From: Jiella avicenniae
GTDB taxonomy: Bacteria; Pseudomonadota; Alphaproteobacteria; Rhizobiales; Rhizobiaceae
Length of the DNA: 64,000 nucleotides
Assembly: GCF_021390325.1 (NCBI RefSeq)
Contig: NZ_JAJUWU010000013.1
Coordinates: 1 to 64,000, forward strand
Reading direction: 5' to 3'
The translations under genes were made by a program, and so were the position numbers. Numbering within the stretch: the first letter of the stretch is position 1; each line of letters starts with the position of its first letter. Positions 1 to 8,828 of this stretch are shown here, one piece after another. The notes beneath the pieces are model-generated. The model searched no databases. It was not told where the DNA came from and was given only the letters and a program-made list of their open reading frames with translations.

Positions 1-258
1 AGAACCGCGCTGACGTCCATCGGCTTTTCGATGCAGCCCATCCACTTTCGGATGCGCCTTCAACCAATTCAAATCTGGATGCGTTGACCGGCGCAAAACT
101 GCGCTCGCCGATCCTCAGCGCAACATTGCGCTTGGCAACCGTGTGCTGATGAACCGCCTTCCTCGCGTCGTGTGACGCTTCCTGACGACACAAGCCGCCA
201 CCGCTGTCGCCGATAAGCGACGGCCATGCGACGCCGTTCCCGTCACCGCGGGAGCCCC
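1..258. other. left window edge, no gene assigned
   Basis: No convincing complete gene is visible. One frame on the + strand stays open from the window edge to a TGA at about 147-149, but the peptide has no recognisable domain and could be chance or the tail of an upstream element gene. The rest, up to the ribosome-binding site at 250-254, reads as non-coding. If the element is a satellite or prophage, its integrase and replication genes would lie to the left of this edge. Confidence 0.4.
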
Positions 259-588
259 ATGTCAGCACAGCACGAAATCGCGAAGCTCGATCGCCAGCTC
301 GCCGCCAAGGGCGAACCGGTCGTCTTCAAGCGCGTCGTCTTCGAGACCGGCACGGAGCAGGACGTCCCGACCCGCGCCTTCATCCGCGGCGCCACGCCGG
401 AGGAGATCGCCGCCGGCATCGACGTTCACACCTCCCGCATTGTCCTTTCCCCCACCGGCCTCTCCGGCTTCATCCCCAAGGAAGGCGATCAGCTCCTCGT
501 CGCCGGCTCGCCGCGCTCCGTCACTGTCGCAGAGACACGCCGCATCGGCGAGCACATCGTCCGCTTCGACCTGCAGGCGGCCGGCTGA
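259..588 (+). CDS. small phage-type structural protein upstream of HNH gene
   Basis: A 109-residue protein of unknown function. I chose the ATG at 259 because GGGAG lies at 250-254; an in-frame ATG at 226 would add an Arg-rich stretch with no such signal. The sequence starts with a short charged helix and continues as alternating hydrophobic segments that look beta-rich. That is compatible with the small beta-barrel fold of head-tail joining proteins, but I see no family motif. Its TGA overlaps the ATG of the HNH gene, so it is translationally coupled to the packaging module and probably belongs to it. Confidence 0.6.
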   Translation: MSAQHEIAKLDRQLAAKGEPVVFKRVVFETGTEQDVPTRAFIRGATPEEIAAGIDVHTSRIVLSPTGLSGFIPKEGDQLLVAGSPRSVTVAETRRIGEHIVRFDLQAAG

Positions 589-1082
589 TGGCTCGCCCGA
601 CCGCTCGCCAACGCGGCTATGACAGCAAGTGGGAGCGCGCCCGCGCCGCCTTCCTCGCCGCGCATCCGTGGTGCCGCCGCTGCGAGGCGATGGGCAGGCT
701 CCATCGCGCCACCGTCGTCGACCACATCGAGCCTCACAAGGGAGATCACAAGCTCTTCTGGAAGCGGAGCAATTGGCAGCCACTCTGCGCGCCGTGCCAC
801 AACAGCGACAAGCAGCAGGTGGAGCGGCGAAGCTATACCGCTCGCATCAATGCAGACGGCTTTCCGAGCGATCCTGCGCATCCTTTCAATCGATCCTGTG
901 CCGAGCAGCCCGACGAGACGAACGCGCGTCACGCGGCAACTTCGAGCCGTGGCAAGCATGTCATCTGCAACCACGAGACCCGGGGGGCATCGAAAGTCGC
1001 CAATGATGGGGCCTCCGGACCGGCGTGGGGGAAGCGAAAAGAATTAGTTCGCCTCCGCGGGCTCTGCGGGAGGGCTGGCTGA
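588..1082 (+). CDS. HNH endonuclease of the packaging module
   Basis: Predicted HNH nuclease, 164 residues. A zinc-knuckle pair CRRC near residue 28 is followed by the HNH core VVDHIEPHKGD, then WQPLCAPCHNSDK with the second CxxC. HNH proteins beside the large terminase are required for DNA packaging cleavage in HK97-like phages (established knowledge). The core ends near residue 85. The remaining ~75 residues are polar, low in predicted structure and longer than usual for this group. The stop codon overlaps the start of the terminase gene (TGATG), and no small terminase gene lies between them. Confidence 0.88.
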   Translation: MARPTARQRGYDSKWERARAAFLAAHPWCRRCEAMGRLHRATVVDHIEPHKGDHKLFWKRSNWQPLCAPCHNSDKQQVERRSYTARINADGFPSDPAHPFNRSCAEQPDETNARHAATSSRGKHVICNHETRGASKVANDGASGPAWGKRKELVRLRGLCGRAG

Positions 1083-2743
1083 TGGGACTGCGTGGTCCAG
1101 GCGCTCGCCGCATGAAAGAGGCAAGAGCCGCCCTTCCGGCTCGCAAGCGTGTGCTTCCGTGGCAGCGGAAGGGGCTGACGCGTGCCGAGCGGGTGATCCG
1201 GTTCCTGCAATGGCTGCCGATCACGAAAGGCCCGCTTGCCGGCAAGCGCATGCGGCTTTTGCCGGAACAGCGCGAGTTCGTGACCGAGATCTATGGCGAT
1301 CTCGATGAGAAGGGTCTCCGCCGCCGCCGGATCGGCATCAAGAGCGAGCCGAAAGGCAACGGCAAAACCGGCCTCTGCGCTGGCCTTGTCCTGTGCCATC
1401 TCCTCGGGCCAGAGAGCGAGCCCCGTGGTGAGGTCTACAGCGCCGCCGTCGATGGACAACAGGCCGGCATCATCTATGCCGAGTGCGAGGCGATCATTGC
1501 CCAAGTGCCGGAGTTCGCCGCCCGGGTGAACTGCACGCGTTTTCACAAGCGGCTCGAGGTGCTCTCCGGTGCCGGCGCCGGCAGCATTTACGCGGCAATG
1601 TCAGCCGATGCCCGAAAGGGCCACGCTATCGCCCCGAGCCTGTTCGTCTTCGACGAGCTTGCACAGGTGCCAGACCGCGAGCTTCTCGATAACCTTCTGA
1701 ATGGCCTCGGCAAACGAAAGGAAGCGCTCGGGCTGATCATCTCGACGCAAGCGCCGGATGACAATCACGCCCTGTCGCAGATGATCGATGACGGGCTTTC
1801 GGGCGCCGATCCGAGCATCTTCGTCCAGCTGATTTCAGCGCCGCCGGAGGCCGATCCCTTCGCGGAAGCGACGTGGTTCGCCTGCAATCCGGCGCTCGGC
1901 AAATACCTGTCGGTGAAAGAGATGCGCGAGGCCGCAGCACGCGCCCGCCGCATCCCGGCTTTCGAGCCAAGCTTTCGCAATCTTCGCCTCAATCAGCGCG
2001 TCGACGCCCGCGAGGACAACCGCATCGTGACCGCAAGCGTGTGGAGGGCCGGAGCGGTGCCCGTCGATCGTGAGTCCTTGCGCGGCCGTGTGTGCTTCGG
2101 TGCGCTCGACCTTTCCGGCAAGCACGACCTGACGAGCCTGACGCTCGCCTTTCCCGACGACGATCCCGAACCGACCTTCGACGTTCTGCAATTCTGCTGG
2201 ACGCCGGAGGGACAGCTTGGCGGGCGCCGCCCGGCCGAACAGGAGCGGTTCCGCGAGTGGATCGCCGCCGGCCATATCGCCGCCGTTCCCGGGCCGACCA
2301 TCCGCTACGGCTTCGTCGCCGCCGAGCTGGTGAAGCTCTCCGCGGAGTTCGATCTCCAGGTGATTGGCTTCGACAGATGGAGGATCGACGATTTCCGGCA
2401 GGATCTGCAGGAGGTCGACGCGAACTTCCCCGTGCCGCTCGAGCCGTTCGGCCAAGGCTTCAAGGAGATGGGTCCGGCCGTCGACTGGTTCGCCGAGCTC
2501 GCACTGACTGGCCGGATCCGCCACGGCGGCAACCCTGTCCTCACTGCCGCGGTCGCAGGCGCGATCACCGATAGCGACCCGGCCGGCAACCTCAAAATCG
2601 CAAAGGACAAATCGAACGGCCGGGGGCCGGTTCGCATCGATCCCGCCGTGACGCTCGTGATGGCGCTCGAGCTCTGCAAACGCTTCGAGGCCTCGCCGAA
2701 GGTCGATGTCTCGGACTTCCTCTCCAGCGTGGTATTCGCCTGA
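1082..2743 (+). CDS. terL: phage terminase large subunit
   Basis: Packaging motor ATPase and nuclease, 553 residues, HK97-type (Terminase_1 family). The start at 1082 overlaps the HNH stop and gives the typical N-terminus MGLRGPGARR; an earlier in-frame ATG at 1025 has no support. A Walker-A-like loop SEPKGNGKT lies at residues 88-96 and a Walker B motif LFVFDELA near 187-194. The C-terminal RNase-H-like nuclease half starts at GALDLSGKHDL and contains FDRWRIDDF. It would dock on the portal and translocate DNA into proheads. The TGA overlaps the portal ATG by one base. Length and motifs look intact. Confidence 0.95.
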   Translation: MGLRGPGARRMKEARAALPARKRVLPWQRKGLTRAERVIRFLQWLPITKGPLAGKRMRLLPEQREFVTEIYGDLDEKGLRRRRIGIKSEPKGNGKTGLCAGLVLCHLLGPESEPRGEVYSAAVDGQQAGIIYAECEAIIAQVPEFAARVNCTRFHKRLEVLSGAGAGSIYAAMSADARKGHAIAPSLFVFDELAQVPDRELLDNLLNGLGKRKEALGLIISTQAPDDNHALSQMIDDGLSGADPSIFVQLISAPPEADPFAEATWFACNPALGKYLSVKEMREAAARARRIPAFEPSFRNLRLNQRVDAREDNRIVTASVWRAGAVPVDRESLRGRVCFGALDLSGKHDLTSLTLAFPDDDPEPTFDVLQFCWTPEGQLGGRRPAEQERFREWIAAGHIAAVPGPTIRYGFVAAELVKLSAEFDLQVIGFDRWRIDDFRQDLQEVDANFPVPLEPFGQGFKEMGPAVDWFAELALTGRIRHGGNPVLTAAVAGAITDSDPAGNLKIAKDKSNGRGPVRIDPAVTLVMALELCKRFEASPKVDVSDFLSSVVFA

Positions 2744-3993
2744 TGTTCGGTCTCTCCACCCTCGCGCGACGCTTCGGGCTGAAGGACAGCCGGATCTGGA
2801 CGACGTTCTTCGGAACGGAATCCTGGGCCGGCCGGGCCGTCACGCCTGACAGCGCCATGCAGGTCGCAACCTTCTGGGCCTGCGTCCGCCTGATCGCGCA
2901 GACGATCGCGACGCTGCCGATCGGCGTCTATCTGAAGCGAGCCGACGGCGGCCGCGATCTCGCGACGGCGCATCCGCTGTCGGCTCTCCTGCGCGATGCG
3001 CCGAACGCCGATCAGACACCCGTCGAGTTTCTCGAGGGGCTGACGGCACATCTGCTCGTATGGGGCAACGCCTTCGTCGAGATCGTCCGCGACGGCGAGC
3101 GCATCGTCTCACTGTGCCTCCTGCGGCCGGACCTGATGGAGGTTTTCCGCGATCAGTTCGGGGCGCTGCGCTATCGGCTGAACGATCCCCGCGGCATCCG
3201 CGAGCTTGCCGAAGACGAGATCATGCATATCCGCGGCTTCGGCTTCGGCGGCGACCTTGGTCTCTCGCCGGTGGCGCATGCCAGGCAGACGCTGGGTGCT
3301 GCGATGGCGACCGACGAGGCGGCGGCGCGCACCTTTGCCAATGGCCTGAGGCCGGGCGGTGTCCTCACCTATGAAGGCAAGGAGCTTCTGACACCTGCGC
3401 AGCGCGAGCAGGCGAAGAAAGCGCTGATCGAGCCCTTCAGCGGATCGGAGAATGCCGGCAAGACGCTGCTGCTCGAGGGCGCCGCTGGCTTCAAGTGGCA
3501 GGACGTCAACATGCCGCCGCGTGACGCTGAGATGCTGGCGACGCGGGCATTTCACATCGAGGAAATCTGCCGCTGGTTCGGCGTGCCGCCGATCCTCGTC
3601 GGGCACAACGCGCAAGGCACGACGATGTGGGGGAGCGGCGTCGAGCAGGTCATGCTCGGCTGGTTGACGCTTGGGCTTAGGCCGTACCTCACCCGCATCG
3701 AACAGGCGATCAAGCGAGCGCTGATTGCGCCGGCCGAACGGCCGCGGCTCTACGCCGAGTTCACCGTCGAGGGACTGCTTCGCGCCGACAGCGCCGGCCG
3801 CGCCGAGATGTATTCGAAGCTCATGCAGGTCGGCGCCATCACGCCGAACCAGATCGCCGATCGCGAGAACTTCCCCCGCTTCGAAGGCGGCGACGTCCAC
3901 CTCGTCAATTCCACCCTCGTGCCGCTCGACCAGGCAGGGCGCAAGCCCGCCCGTGTCCAGCCGGCACCCGGCGATCCCATTCCGGAGGCCTGA
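2743..3993 (+). CDS. phage portal protein, HK97 family
   Basis: Portal vertex protein, 416 residues. The dodecameric portal is the DNA entry channel of the head and the docking point for the terminase and head-tail connectors. Recognisable family segments are the N-terminal TFWACVRLIAQTIATLPIGV, the central QAKKALIEPF and the conserved EEICRWFGVPPILVG stretch, followed by the helical crown. The length is normal for Phage_portal (PF04860) and there is no frameshift. It starts inside the terminase stop and is followed after two bases by the protease gene, consistent with one polycistronic head transcript. Confidence 0.95.
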   Translation: MFGLSTLARRFGLKDSRIWTTFFGTESWAGRAVTPDSAMQVATFWACVRLIAQTIATLPIGVYLKRADGGRDLATAHPLSALLRDAPNADQTPVEFLEGLTAHLLVWGNAFVEIVRDGERIVSLCLLRPDLMEVFRDQFGALRYRLNDPRGIRELAEDEIMHIRGFGFGGDLGLSPVAHARQTLGAAMATDEAAARTFANGLRPGGVLTYEGKELLTPAQREQAKKALIEPFSGSENAGKTLLLEGAAGFKWQDVNMPPRDAEMLATRAFHIEEICRWFGVPPILVGHNAQGTTMWGSGVEQVMLGWLTLGLRPYLTRIEQAIKRALIAPAERPRLYAEFTVEGLLRADSAGRAEMYSKLMQVGAITPNQIADRENFPRFEGGDVHLVNSTLVPLDQAGRKPARVQPAPGDPIPEA

Positions 3994-3995
3994 CC

Positions 3996-4691
3996 ATGGA
4001 GCGTAAGGAAGCCGCTACGAAGCATCGCGCCTTCGACCTCAGTTTGAAGGCGAAGCCGGACAACGCCGGGCACTTCTCTGGCTATGCGAGTGTGTGGGAC
4101 GTCGTCGACTCCTACCGCGAGAAGGTCGCGCCCGGCGCTTTCGTCGCGAGCCTCGCCGAGACGGCCGCGAAAGGTCGGACGCTGCCGATCCTGTGGCAGC
4201 ACCGGACGGACGAGCCGATCGGGCAATGGGACGTGCTGAAGGAAGATCAGCACGGCCTTTATGGCGAGGGCACGCTCTGGCTCGACGAGGCGCCCTATGC
4301 GCGGCTCGCCAAGCGCGGCATGGGCGCCGGCGCGATCACCGGCCTTTCGGTCGGCTACTACGTCAAGGATTCGTCCTTCGACGAAACGACGCGCATCCGC
4401 ACGCTGAAACAGGTCGATCTCGTCGAAGCCTCGATCGTCACCACGCCTGCAAACGACGAGGCCCGGGTCGACACGGTCAAGGCCAAGCTCGCTGCGGGCG
4501 AGACCATCACAGAACGCGAGTTCGAACGGCTCCTGAAGGATCGGGGCTTTTCGCGCTCAGACGCCGCTGCCATCGCCGACGGCGGCTTCAAGGCGTGGGC
4601 CGCGGGAGCGGGCCAGCCTCACCAGGCGACCAATGCCGGCCTTGGCGACCTCGCGAAGGCGCTCGCCGGCTTCTCCCTCCCAAAGCTCTAA
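3996..4691 (+). CDS. HK97-family prohead protease
   Basis: Maturation protease, 231 residues, peptidase family S78 (U35). It cleaves the N-terminal delta domain from the capsid protein after prohead assembly and then degrades itself. The sequence carries the FSGYASVWDVVDSYREKV block, the probable catalytic His in LPILWQHRTDEPIG (about residue 69) and the catalytic Ser in ITGLSVGYYV (about residue 114), followed by VEASIVTTPAN. The C-terminal ~70 residues are a linker-rich tail usual for the family. It lies directly upstream of the capsid gene, the canonical order. Confidence 0.94.
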   Translation: MERKEAATKHRAFDLSLKAKPDNAGHFSGYASVWDVVDSYREKVAPGAFVASLAETAAKGRTLPILWQHRTDEPIGQWDVLKEDQHGLYGEGTLWLDEAPYARLAKRGMGAGAITGLSVGYYVKDSSFDETTRIRTLKQVDLVEASIVTTPANDEARVDTVKAKLAAGETITEREFERLLKDRGFSRSDAAAIADGGFKAWAAGAGQPHQATNAGLGDLAKALAGFSLPKL

Positions 4692-4701
4692 GGACAGACC
4701 G

Positions 4702-5955
4702 ATGAATATGCATGTTGGAATGCGCGAATATGGCCGGAAGGATGCCGGCCAGCGCCAGGATGATCAGAACGAGCTAGCTGCCGTCATGGCGGCGCTCACG
4801 AAGCGCGACGGCGAGATCAAGGCCTTTGCCGAGAAGGCCGACGCCGAGATCAAGGCCACGGGCCAGATGGCGGCCGAGACGAAGGCGGCGCTCACCGGCC
4901 TCGTCGAGCAGGGCACCGCTCTGCAGGCGCGCATGATCGAGGTCGAGCAGAAGCTCGCCCGGCGCGGCGGCTCCGGCGATGGCCCGTCGATGAAGTCCAC
5001 CGGCGAGCTCTTCACCGAGAGCGACGAATTCAAGGCGATGATCGCTCGCAAGGGCGGCACCGCGCGCATGAACGTCAAGGCGGTGACCTCGATCACCTCG
5101 GCCACGACCGGCACCGGCGGCGTCGGCGATGCGATCCGGCCGGAGCGGCTGCCGTACATCGTCACGCCGGGCCTGCGGACCTTCACCATCCGCGACCTGC
5201 TGATGCCCGGGCGCACGGCTTCGAACGCGATCGAATACGTGAAGGAGACCGGCTTCCAGAACATGGCGGCGCCGGTCGCGGAACTTGCGCAGAAGCCGCA
5301 GTCGGATCTGGCGTTCAATCTCGTCTCGACGCCGGTGCGCACGATCGCTCACTGGTTTCACGCTTCTAAGCAGGTGCTCGACGATATACCGCTGCTTCAG
5401 TCCTACATCGATGGCCGGGCCCGCTACGGCCTCGCGCTCGTCGAGGAAGCGCAGCTCCTCGCCGGCGACGGCACCGGGCAGAACCTCCTGGGCATCATCC
5501 CGCAGGCCAGCGCCTACGACTTCGCCAATCGCTCGCTCGGTAGCGACACGAAGGTCGACCGCATTCGCCGGGCGATCCTGCAGGTGCGGCTGGCCCTCTA
5601 CCGCGCCACGGCCGTCGTCATGTCGCCGAGCGACTGGGCGGAAATAGAGACGCTGAAGGACAGCGAGGGCCGCTACATCATCGGCGATCCCCGCGGCGTC
5701 GTCGAAAAGCGGCTGTGGGGCCTGCCGGTCGTCGACAGCGACGCGATCGCAGACGGCAAGTTCCTCACTGGCGCCTTCAACATGGGCGCGCAGGTCTTCG
5801 ATCGCGAGGACGCGAACGTCCAGGTCTCCACCGAGGACCGGGCCAACTTCATCGAAAACGCCGTCACGATCCGAGCCGAGGAGCGGCTCGCGCTCGCTGT
5901 CACGCGGCCGGAGTCCTTCGTTTACGGCAACCTCGTCGCCGGCGCCGAGAGCTGA
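4702..5955 (+). CDS. HK97-family major capsid protein
   Basis: Major head protein, 417 residues. The start at 4702 is supported by AAGGA at 4690-4694; the in-frame ATG at 4633 lies inside the protease gene. Residues 1-100 form a charged helical scaffolding (delta) domain, with repeats such as AEIKA, that the protease would remove. The mature HK97 fold begins near SMKSTGELF and includes the domain around PVAELAQKPQSDLAF and the C-terminal IRAEERLALAVTRPESF. Length is typical of phage_capsid (PF05065). It is the most useful marker for deciding which phage or satellite group the element belongs to. Confidence 0.95.
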   Translation: MNMHVGMREYGRKDAGQRQDDQNELAAVMAALTKRDGEIKAFAEKADAEIKATGQMAAETKAALTGLVEQGTALQARMIEVEQKLARRGGSGDGPSMKSTGELFTESDEFKAMIARKGGTARMNVKAVTSITSATTGTGGVGDAIRPERLPYIVTPGLRTFTIRDLLMPGRTASNAIEYVKETGFQNMAAPVAELAQKPQSDLAFNLVSTPVRTIAHWFHASKQVLDDIPLLQSYIDGRARYGLALVEEAQLLAGDGTGQNLLGIIPQASAYDFANRSLGSDTKVDRIRRAILQVRLALYRATAVVMSPSDWAEIETLKDSEGRYIIGDPRGVVEKRLWGLPVVDSDAIADGKFLTGAFNMGAQVFDREDANVQVSTEDRANFIENAVTIRAEERLALAVTRPESFVYGNLVAGAES

Positions 5956-5957
5956 TC

Positions 5958-6194
5958 ATGACTAACGTCGAGATCGAGGCTCTGAAGCCGTTCAACCGGA
6001 CGCCGCAGGGTGACACCTGCGACGTCGGCGACCGCTTCACTGTCGGCGCCACGCGCGCCGACGAGCTGGAGCGGCTGAAGCTCGCCCGCCGCGTGGCCGC
6101 GGCGCCGAAGCCAGAAAACAAGATGCGGCAGGATCCGGCAGCCAAGCAGCCGCCGGCACCGCCCGCCCGCCGAACCCGTCCGAACAAGGGTTGA
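5958..6194 (+). CDS. small phage protein between capsid and connector
   Basis: A 78-residue protein starting at the ATG two bases after the capsid stop. The first 50 residues have the pattern often seen in small proteins at this locus (FNRTPQGDTCDVGDRF, then a short helix ELERLKLARRV). The rest is a Pro/Ala/Lys-rich tail, probably disordered. Function is unknown; position suggests a minor head or head-completion role. An open frame reaching further upstream runs inside the capsid gene and has no independent support. Confidence 0.65.
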   Translation: MTNVEIEALKPFNRTPQGDTCDVGDRFTVGATRADELERLKLARRVAAAPKPENKMRQDPAAKQPPAPPARRTRPNKG

Positions 6195-6198
6195 TGCC

Positions 6199-6819
6199 AT
6201 GCTCACCGTCGTCACTGCCGCCACGGCCGCCAATCTGACCACGCTCTCAAGGGCGCGGGCAATGCTGGACTTCGCCCCGACCGAAGATGAGGCGGTGGGC
6301 ACCCTTATCGACCAGGCGTCGCGCGTCATCGCCGACTATTGCCGGCGGCCTTTCGGCCTTGAGACCGTGAAGGAGGTATTCGAAGCGCCTTGTTGCGACG
6401 GCTACCTGATGCTGTCACGGTCGCCGGCGGTGGCCTTCGTTGAAGTGATCGAGGGCGAGGAGACCGTCGCGCCGGCCAGTTTTCACTACGAGGTCGAAAC
6501 TGGCCTCGTATGCCGCTTGTCTGATAGCGGGCGGCGCGTGGCTTGGAGCGGCGCCCCGGTCGCTGTGACCTATGCCGCCGGCTACGTCCTGCCGTCCGAC
6601 GACAATGACGCGCCGGTCGCCACGCTGCCGGAGCCAGTGGAGCGCGCGGCCATCCGCCTCGTCGGCGCCTATCGCTCGCTTTCAGGTCGCGACCCCCTGA
6701 TCAAGAGCGAGACCACGGAAGGCATCGGCTCGACGTCGTGGTGGGTGCCGGGCGCCGGCAGCGTCCTCGCCGATCCGGAGGCAGAGCAGCTTCTCCAGCC
6801 GTATCGGAGGCTGTTCTGA
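6199..6819 (+). CDS. head-tail connector, gp6-like
   Basis: Predicted adaptor that forms a ring beneath the portal, 206 residues. The N-terminal helical part (SRARAMLDFAPTEDEAVG, then LIDQASRVIADYCRRPF) matches the Phage_connect_1/gp6 pattern. The middle is beta-rich (VTYAAGYVLP), and a C-terminal helix carries RAAIRLVGAYRSLSGRDP. Long gp6-like proteins of this form occur in many alphaproteobacterial prophages and gene transfer agents (family knowledge). The stop overlaps the start of the next gene. Confidence 0.85.
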   Translation: MLTVVTAATAANLTTLSRARAMLDFAPTEDEAVGTLIDQASRVIADYCRRPFGLETVKEVFEAPCCDGYLMLSRSPAVAFVEVIEGEETVAPASFHYEVETGLVCRLSDSGRRVAWSGAPVAVTYAAGYVLPSDDNDAPVATLPEPVERAAIRLVGAYRSLSGRDPLIKSETTEGIGSTSWWVPGAGSVLADPEAEQLLQPYRRLF

Positions 6820-7772
6820 TGCTTCAGCTCACCCACACAGCGATGCGGATCATTCGCGCGGATCAGACCAGGCGCGAAGCGAAGGCCGCAGCTAAGGCCA
6901 AGGCGAAATTCCGCCAGCTCAATCATCAGGTGATGCTGCGCCTTGTCGAGAGCGCGGCTTCGATCCTGCGCACGGGGGAGCCGACCTATTTCGAATTCGA
7001 AGGGGCTTGCAGATCCGGCATTCGCCGTTCGCTCATCATGCAGGGTTGGAAATGGACCGACGCCGATAATGCCGCTGCCGATGTTGTCTCTGCCGCGCTG
7101 AAGCAGATCGGTGCGGTTCGTCCGACTTGGGATCAAGGTCAGCCGGAATGCGCCGCAAACTTCAGCGTCGAGCACTACTATTGCTCCAGATGTGGCGCAT
7201 CCATTCCCGACGAGCGCAAGGCTTCCGGCAGGGCGAAGTTCTGTTCCGACCTGTGCACCACTGCCGCGAGTTTGACCAAGGCCCGGCTGTCCGGCGAACG
7301 GCGGTCACTTGCCGATTATCTCGCTCAGATATCCCGCACGTCAGCGGAAGAAGTCCGCCAGCGGACCGGCACCTGTGAACAGTGCAACCGGCCGTTCATA
7401 GCGCACAGCGGTCAGCTCTTTTGCAGCGTGCGTTGTCGCGGGCTCGCCGAAAGGTCCAAGCCTGAGGTGAATTGCGAGCAGTGCGGGACGGTATTTCGCT
7501 CCAGGCTGAACCATGGTCAGCGGCAGAAATATTGCTCAAAGCCATGCTCCGACGCCGCAGCGACCGGCGTAGAAAGATGGCGCAAGCCCCGTCCGCAGGT
7601 GACCTGTGAAGGCTGCGGTTCGGTCTTCTCGCTGAAGGTCGTCTCACGGCCGCGCCGCTTCTGTTCGCAGAGCTGTGCCAATCGAAAAAACAACAGCGAC
7701 CGCGCCCGCATGCGCTGTGAGCCCGTGACCGAGCCCCAAGAGTGGGACTTCACGGCGAAGGGAGGCCGCTGA
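6819..7772 (+). CDS. protein with four tandem zinc-finger-like motifs
   Basis: An unrecognised 317-residue protein in the middle of the head module. The ATG at 6819 overlaps the connector stop. Residues 1-110 are helical and Lys/Arg-rich. Four spaced Cys4 motifs then follow: C122/125/142/146, C186/189/202/206, C219/222/239/243 and C263/266/282/286, each of the form CxxC-N12-16-CxxxC, so each probably binds one zinc. The slot between connector and gp10-like genes usually holds a small head-closure protein, so this gene is out of place. Nucleic-acid binding or regulation is possible, but that is inference. I do not recognise a named family. Confidence 0.7.
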   Translation: MLQLTHTAMRIIRADQTRREAKAAAKAKAKFRQLNHQVMLRLVESAASILRTGEPTYFEFEGACRSGIRRSLIMQGWKWTDADNAAADVVSAALKQIGAVRPTWDQGQPECAANFSVEHYYCSRCGASIPDERKASGRAKFCSDLCTTAASLTKARLSGERRSLADYLAQISRTSAEEVRQRTGTCEQCNRPFIAHSGQLFCSVRCRGLAERSKPEVNCEQCGTVFRSRLNHGQRQKYCSKPCSDAAATGVERWRKPRPQVTCEGCGSVFSLKVVSRPRRFCSQSCANRKNNSDRARMRCEPVTEPQEWDFTAKGGR

Positions 7773-7773
7773 C

Positions 7774-8418
7774 ATGGCGCGATCACCGCGAATCGATCCG
7801 TTCGCAAGAGCATTTGAGCTGATGGTGGATGAAATCGCCTCGCCTGCGGCACGAGCGCAGCGGCTTGCCGAAACAGCGCAGGCCGAAATCGATCGCGCGA
7901 AGGAGATCAACCGCAGAGCGTTCGGTGCCGACGCGAAGCACGAGATCACAGTTGACGGCCGCCGCGGTGCTCCGGTGCAGTCCGTCCGGCCGGGCGGCAT
8001 CGTCTTCGCAGAATGGCACTTTATGCGCGAGGTGTTGGTCTACATCGGAGAGCAGCTTCTGCAGGCATCGCCGGTCCTCACCGGGCGTTACAGCCGCTCG
8101 CATATCCTGCTCGTCGATGGCGTGGAGCATCTGACTACCGACGACCTCCCCGAGGACGCCGGCGAATACGTGTTCTTGAACACCCAACCTTACAGCCGAA
8201 AGATCGAGGGGGCCGGAGGAAGGCCGCCGCTTTCCGATCAGGCGCCAGATGGCGTTTTCGAGGTCATTGCCGGCATGGCGCATCATCGCTTCGGCAACAT
8301 CGCCGACATTCGCTTCGGCTGGCGAGCCCTCGCCGATGCGCCGGGGCAATCCACCGCGTCAAAGCGCAAGGCCGAGCGTGCCAGCCGCACGCCTGCAATC
8401 ATCGTGAGGGCCTACTGA
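7774..8418 (+). CDS. HK97 gp10-like head-tail/neck protein
   Basis: A 214-residue neck protein candidate, preceded by GGAGG just before the previous stop. The central segment LLQASPVLTGRYSRSHILLV corresponds to the S-P-x-x-T-G-R-x-x-x-S/G signature of HK97 gp10-type proteins. The tail end, FGWRALADAP, is also usual. In phages this protein lies at the head-tail junction or helps complete the tail. It is longer than typical gp10 (about 150 residues) because of an N-terminal charged helix of ~60 residues. The stop overlaps the next start (TGATG). Confidence 0.75.
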   Translation: MARSPRIDPFARAFELMVDEIASPAARAQRLAETAQAEIDRAKEINRRAFGADAKHEITVDGRRGAPVQSVRPGGIVFAEWHFMREVLVYIGEQLLQASPVLTGRYSRSHILLVDGVEHLTTDDLPEDAGEYVFLNTQPYSRKIEGAGGRPPLSDQAPDGVFEVIAGMAHHRFGNIADIRFGWRALADAPGQSTASKRKAERASRTPAIIVRAY

Positions 8419-8828
8419 TGGCACACCGCATCGTCGAGTCCACCATCCGCGCCCATCTGGCGGCCAACTTCGACGGCTGCCCCGTCTACGCCAAGGGCGC
8501 CATTGGCAGCCGGGAGGATGGTGGCGCTTTCCTCGTCGTGCAGTTCCCACATTCGTCGAGCCGGCAGGCGAGCACCGGCGATCCTGGGAACAACTTCTAT
8601 CGCGAGGAAGGCGGTGTCCGCTTCGTCCTCACCGTGCCGCGTACCGCCAGCGGAATCGCTCAGGGTGATCTATGGGCCGAGCAGATCGCCAACGCCTTCC
8701 GAGGGAAGCGGATCGGCGGTTTGCTCACCTTCGCGCCAACGTCCCCGGTGAGCGACGACAGCAACGACATCGGCGGGTTGTATCGGCTGTCATTTGCCGT
8801 GCCGTATCAGTTCGATGTGAAAGGTTAA
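8418..8828 (+). CDS. tail-terminator-like protein (DUF4128-like)
   Basis: A 136-residue protein beginning within the previous stop codon. The compact alpha/beta pattern, with an N-terminal helix (STIRAHLAANFDGCPVY), central strands VRFVLTVPRTA and the closing LYRLSFAVPYQFD, resembles small tail-terminator or DUF4128 proteins that cap the tail tube at the head joint. The family assignment is tentative. It is the last gene of the head module. No tail tube, chaperone, tape-measure or tip gene follows, so this protein would have to accept a tail made elsewhere or be a relic. Confidence 0.6.
   Translation: MAHRIVESTIRAHLAANFDGCPVYAKGAIGSREDGGAFLVVQFPHSSSRQASTGDPGNNFYREEGGVRFVLTVPRTASGIAQGDLWAEQIANAFRGKRIGGLLTFAPTSPVSDDSNDIGGLYRLSFAVPYQFDVKG

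Noticed and set aside
259-8828. Gene transfer agent cluster
   Set aside because: The order terL-portal-protease-capsid-connector resembles GTAs. However, the HNH gene, the zinc-finger protein, the absence of downstream tail genes and the adjacent tRNA attachment-like site fit an integrated phage-derived element better.
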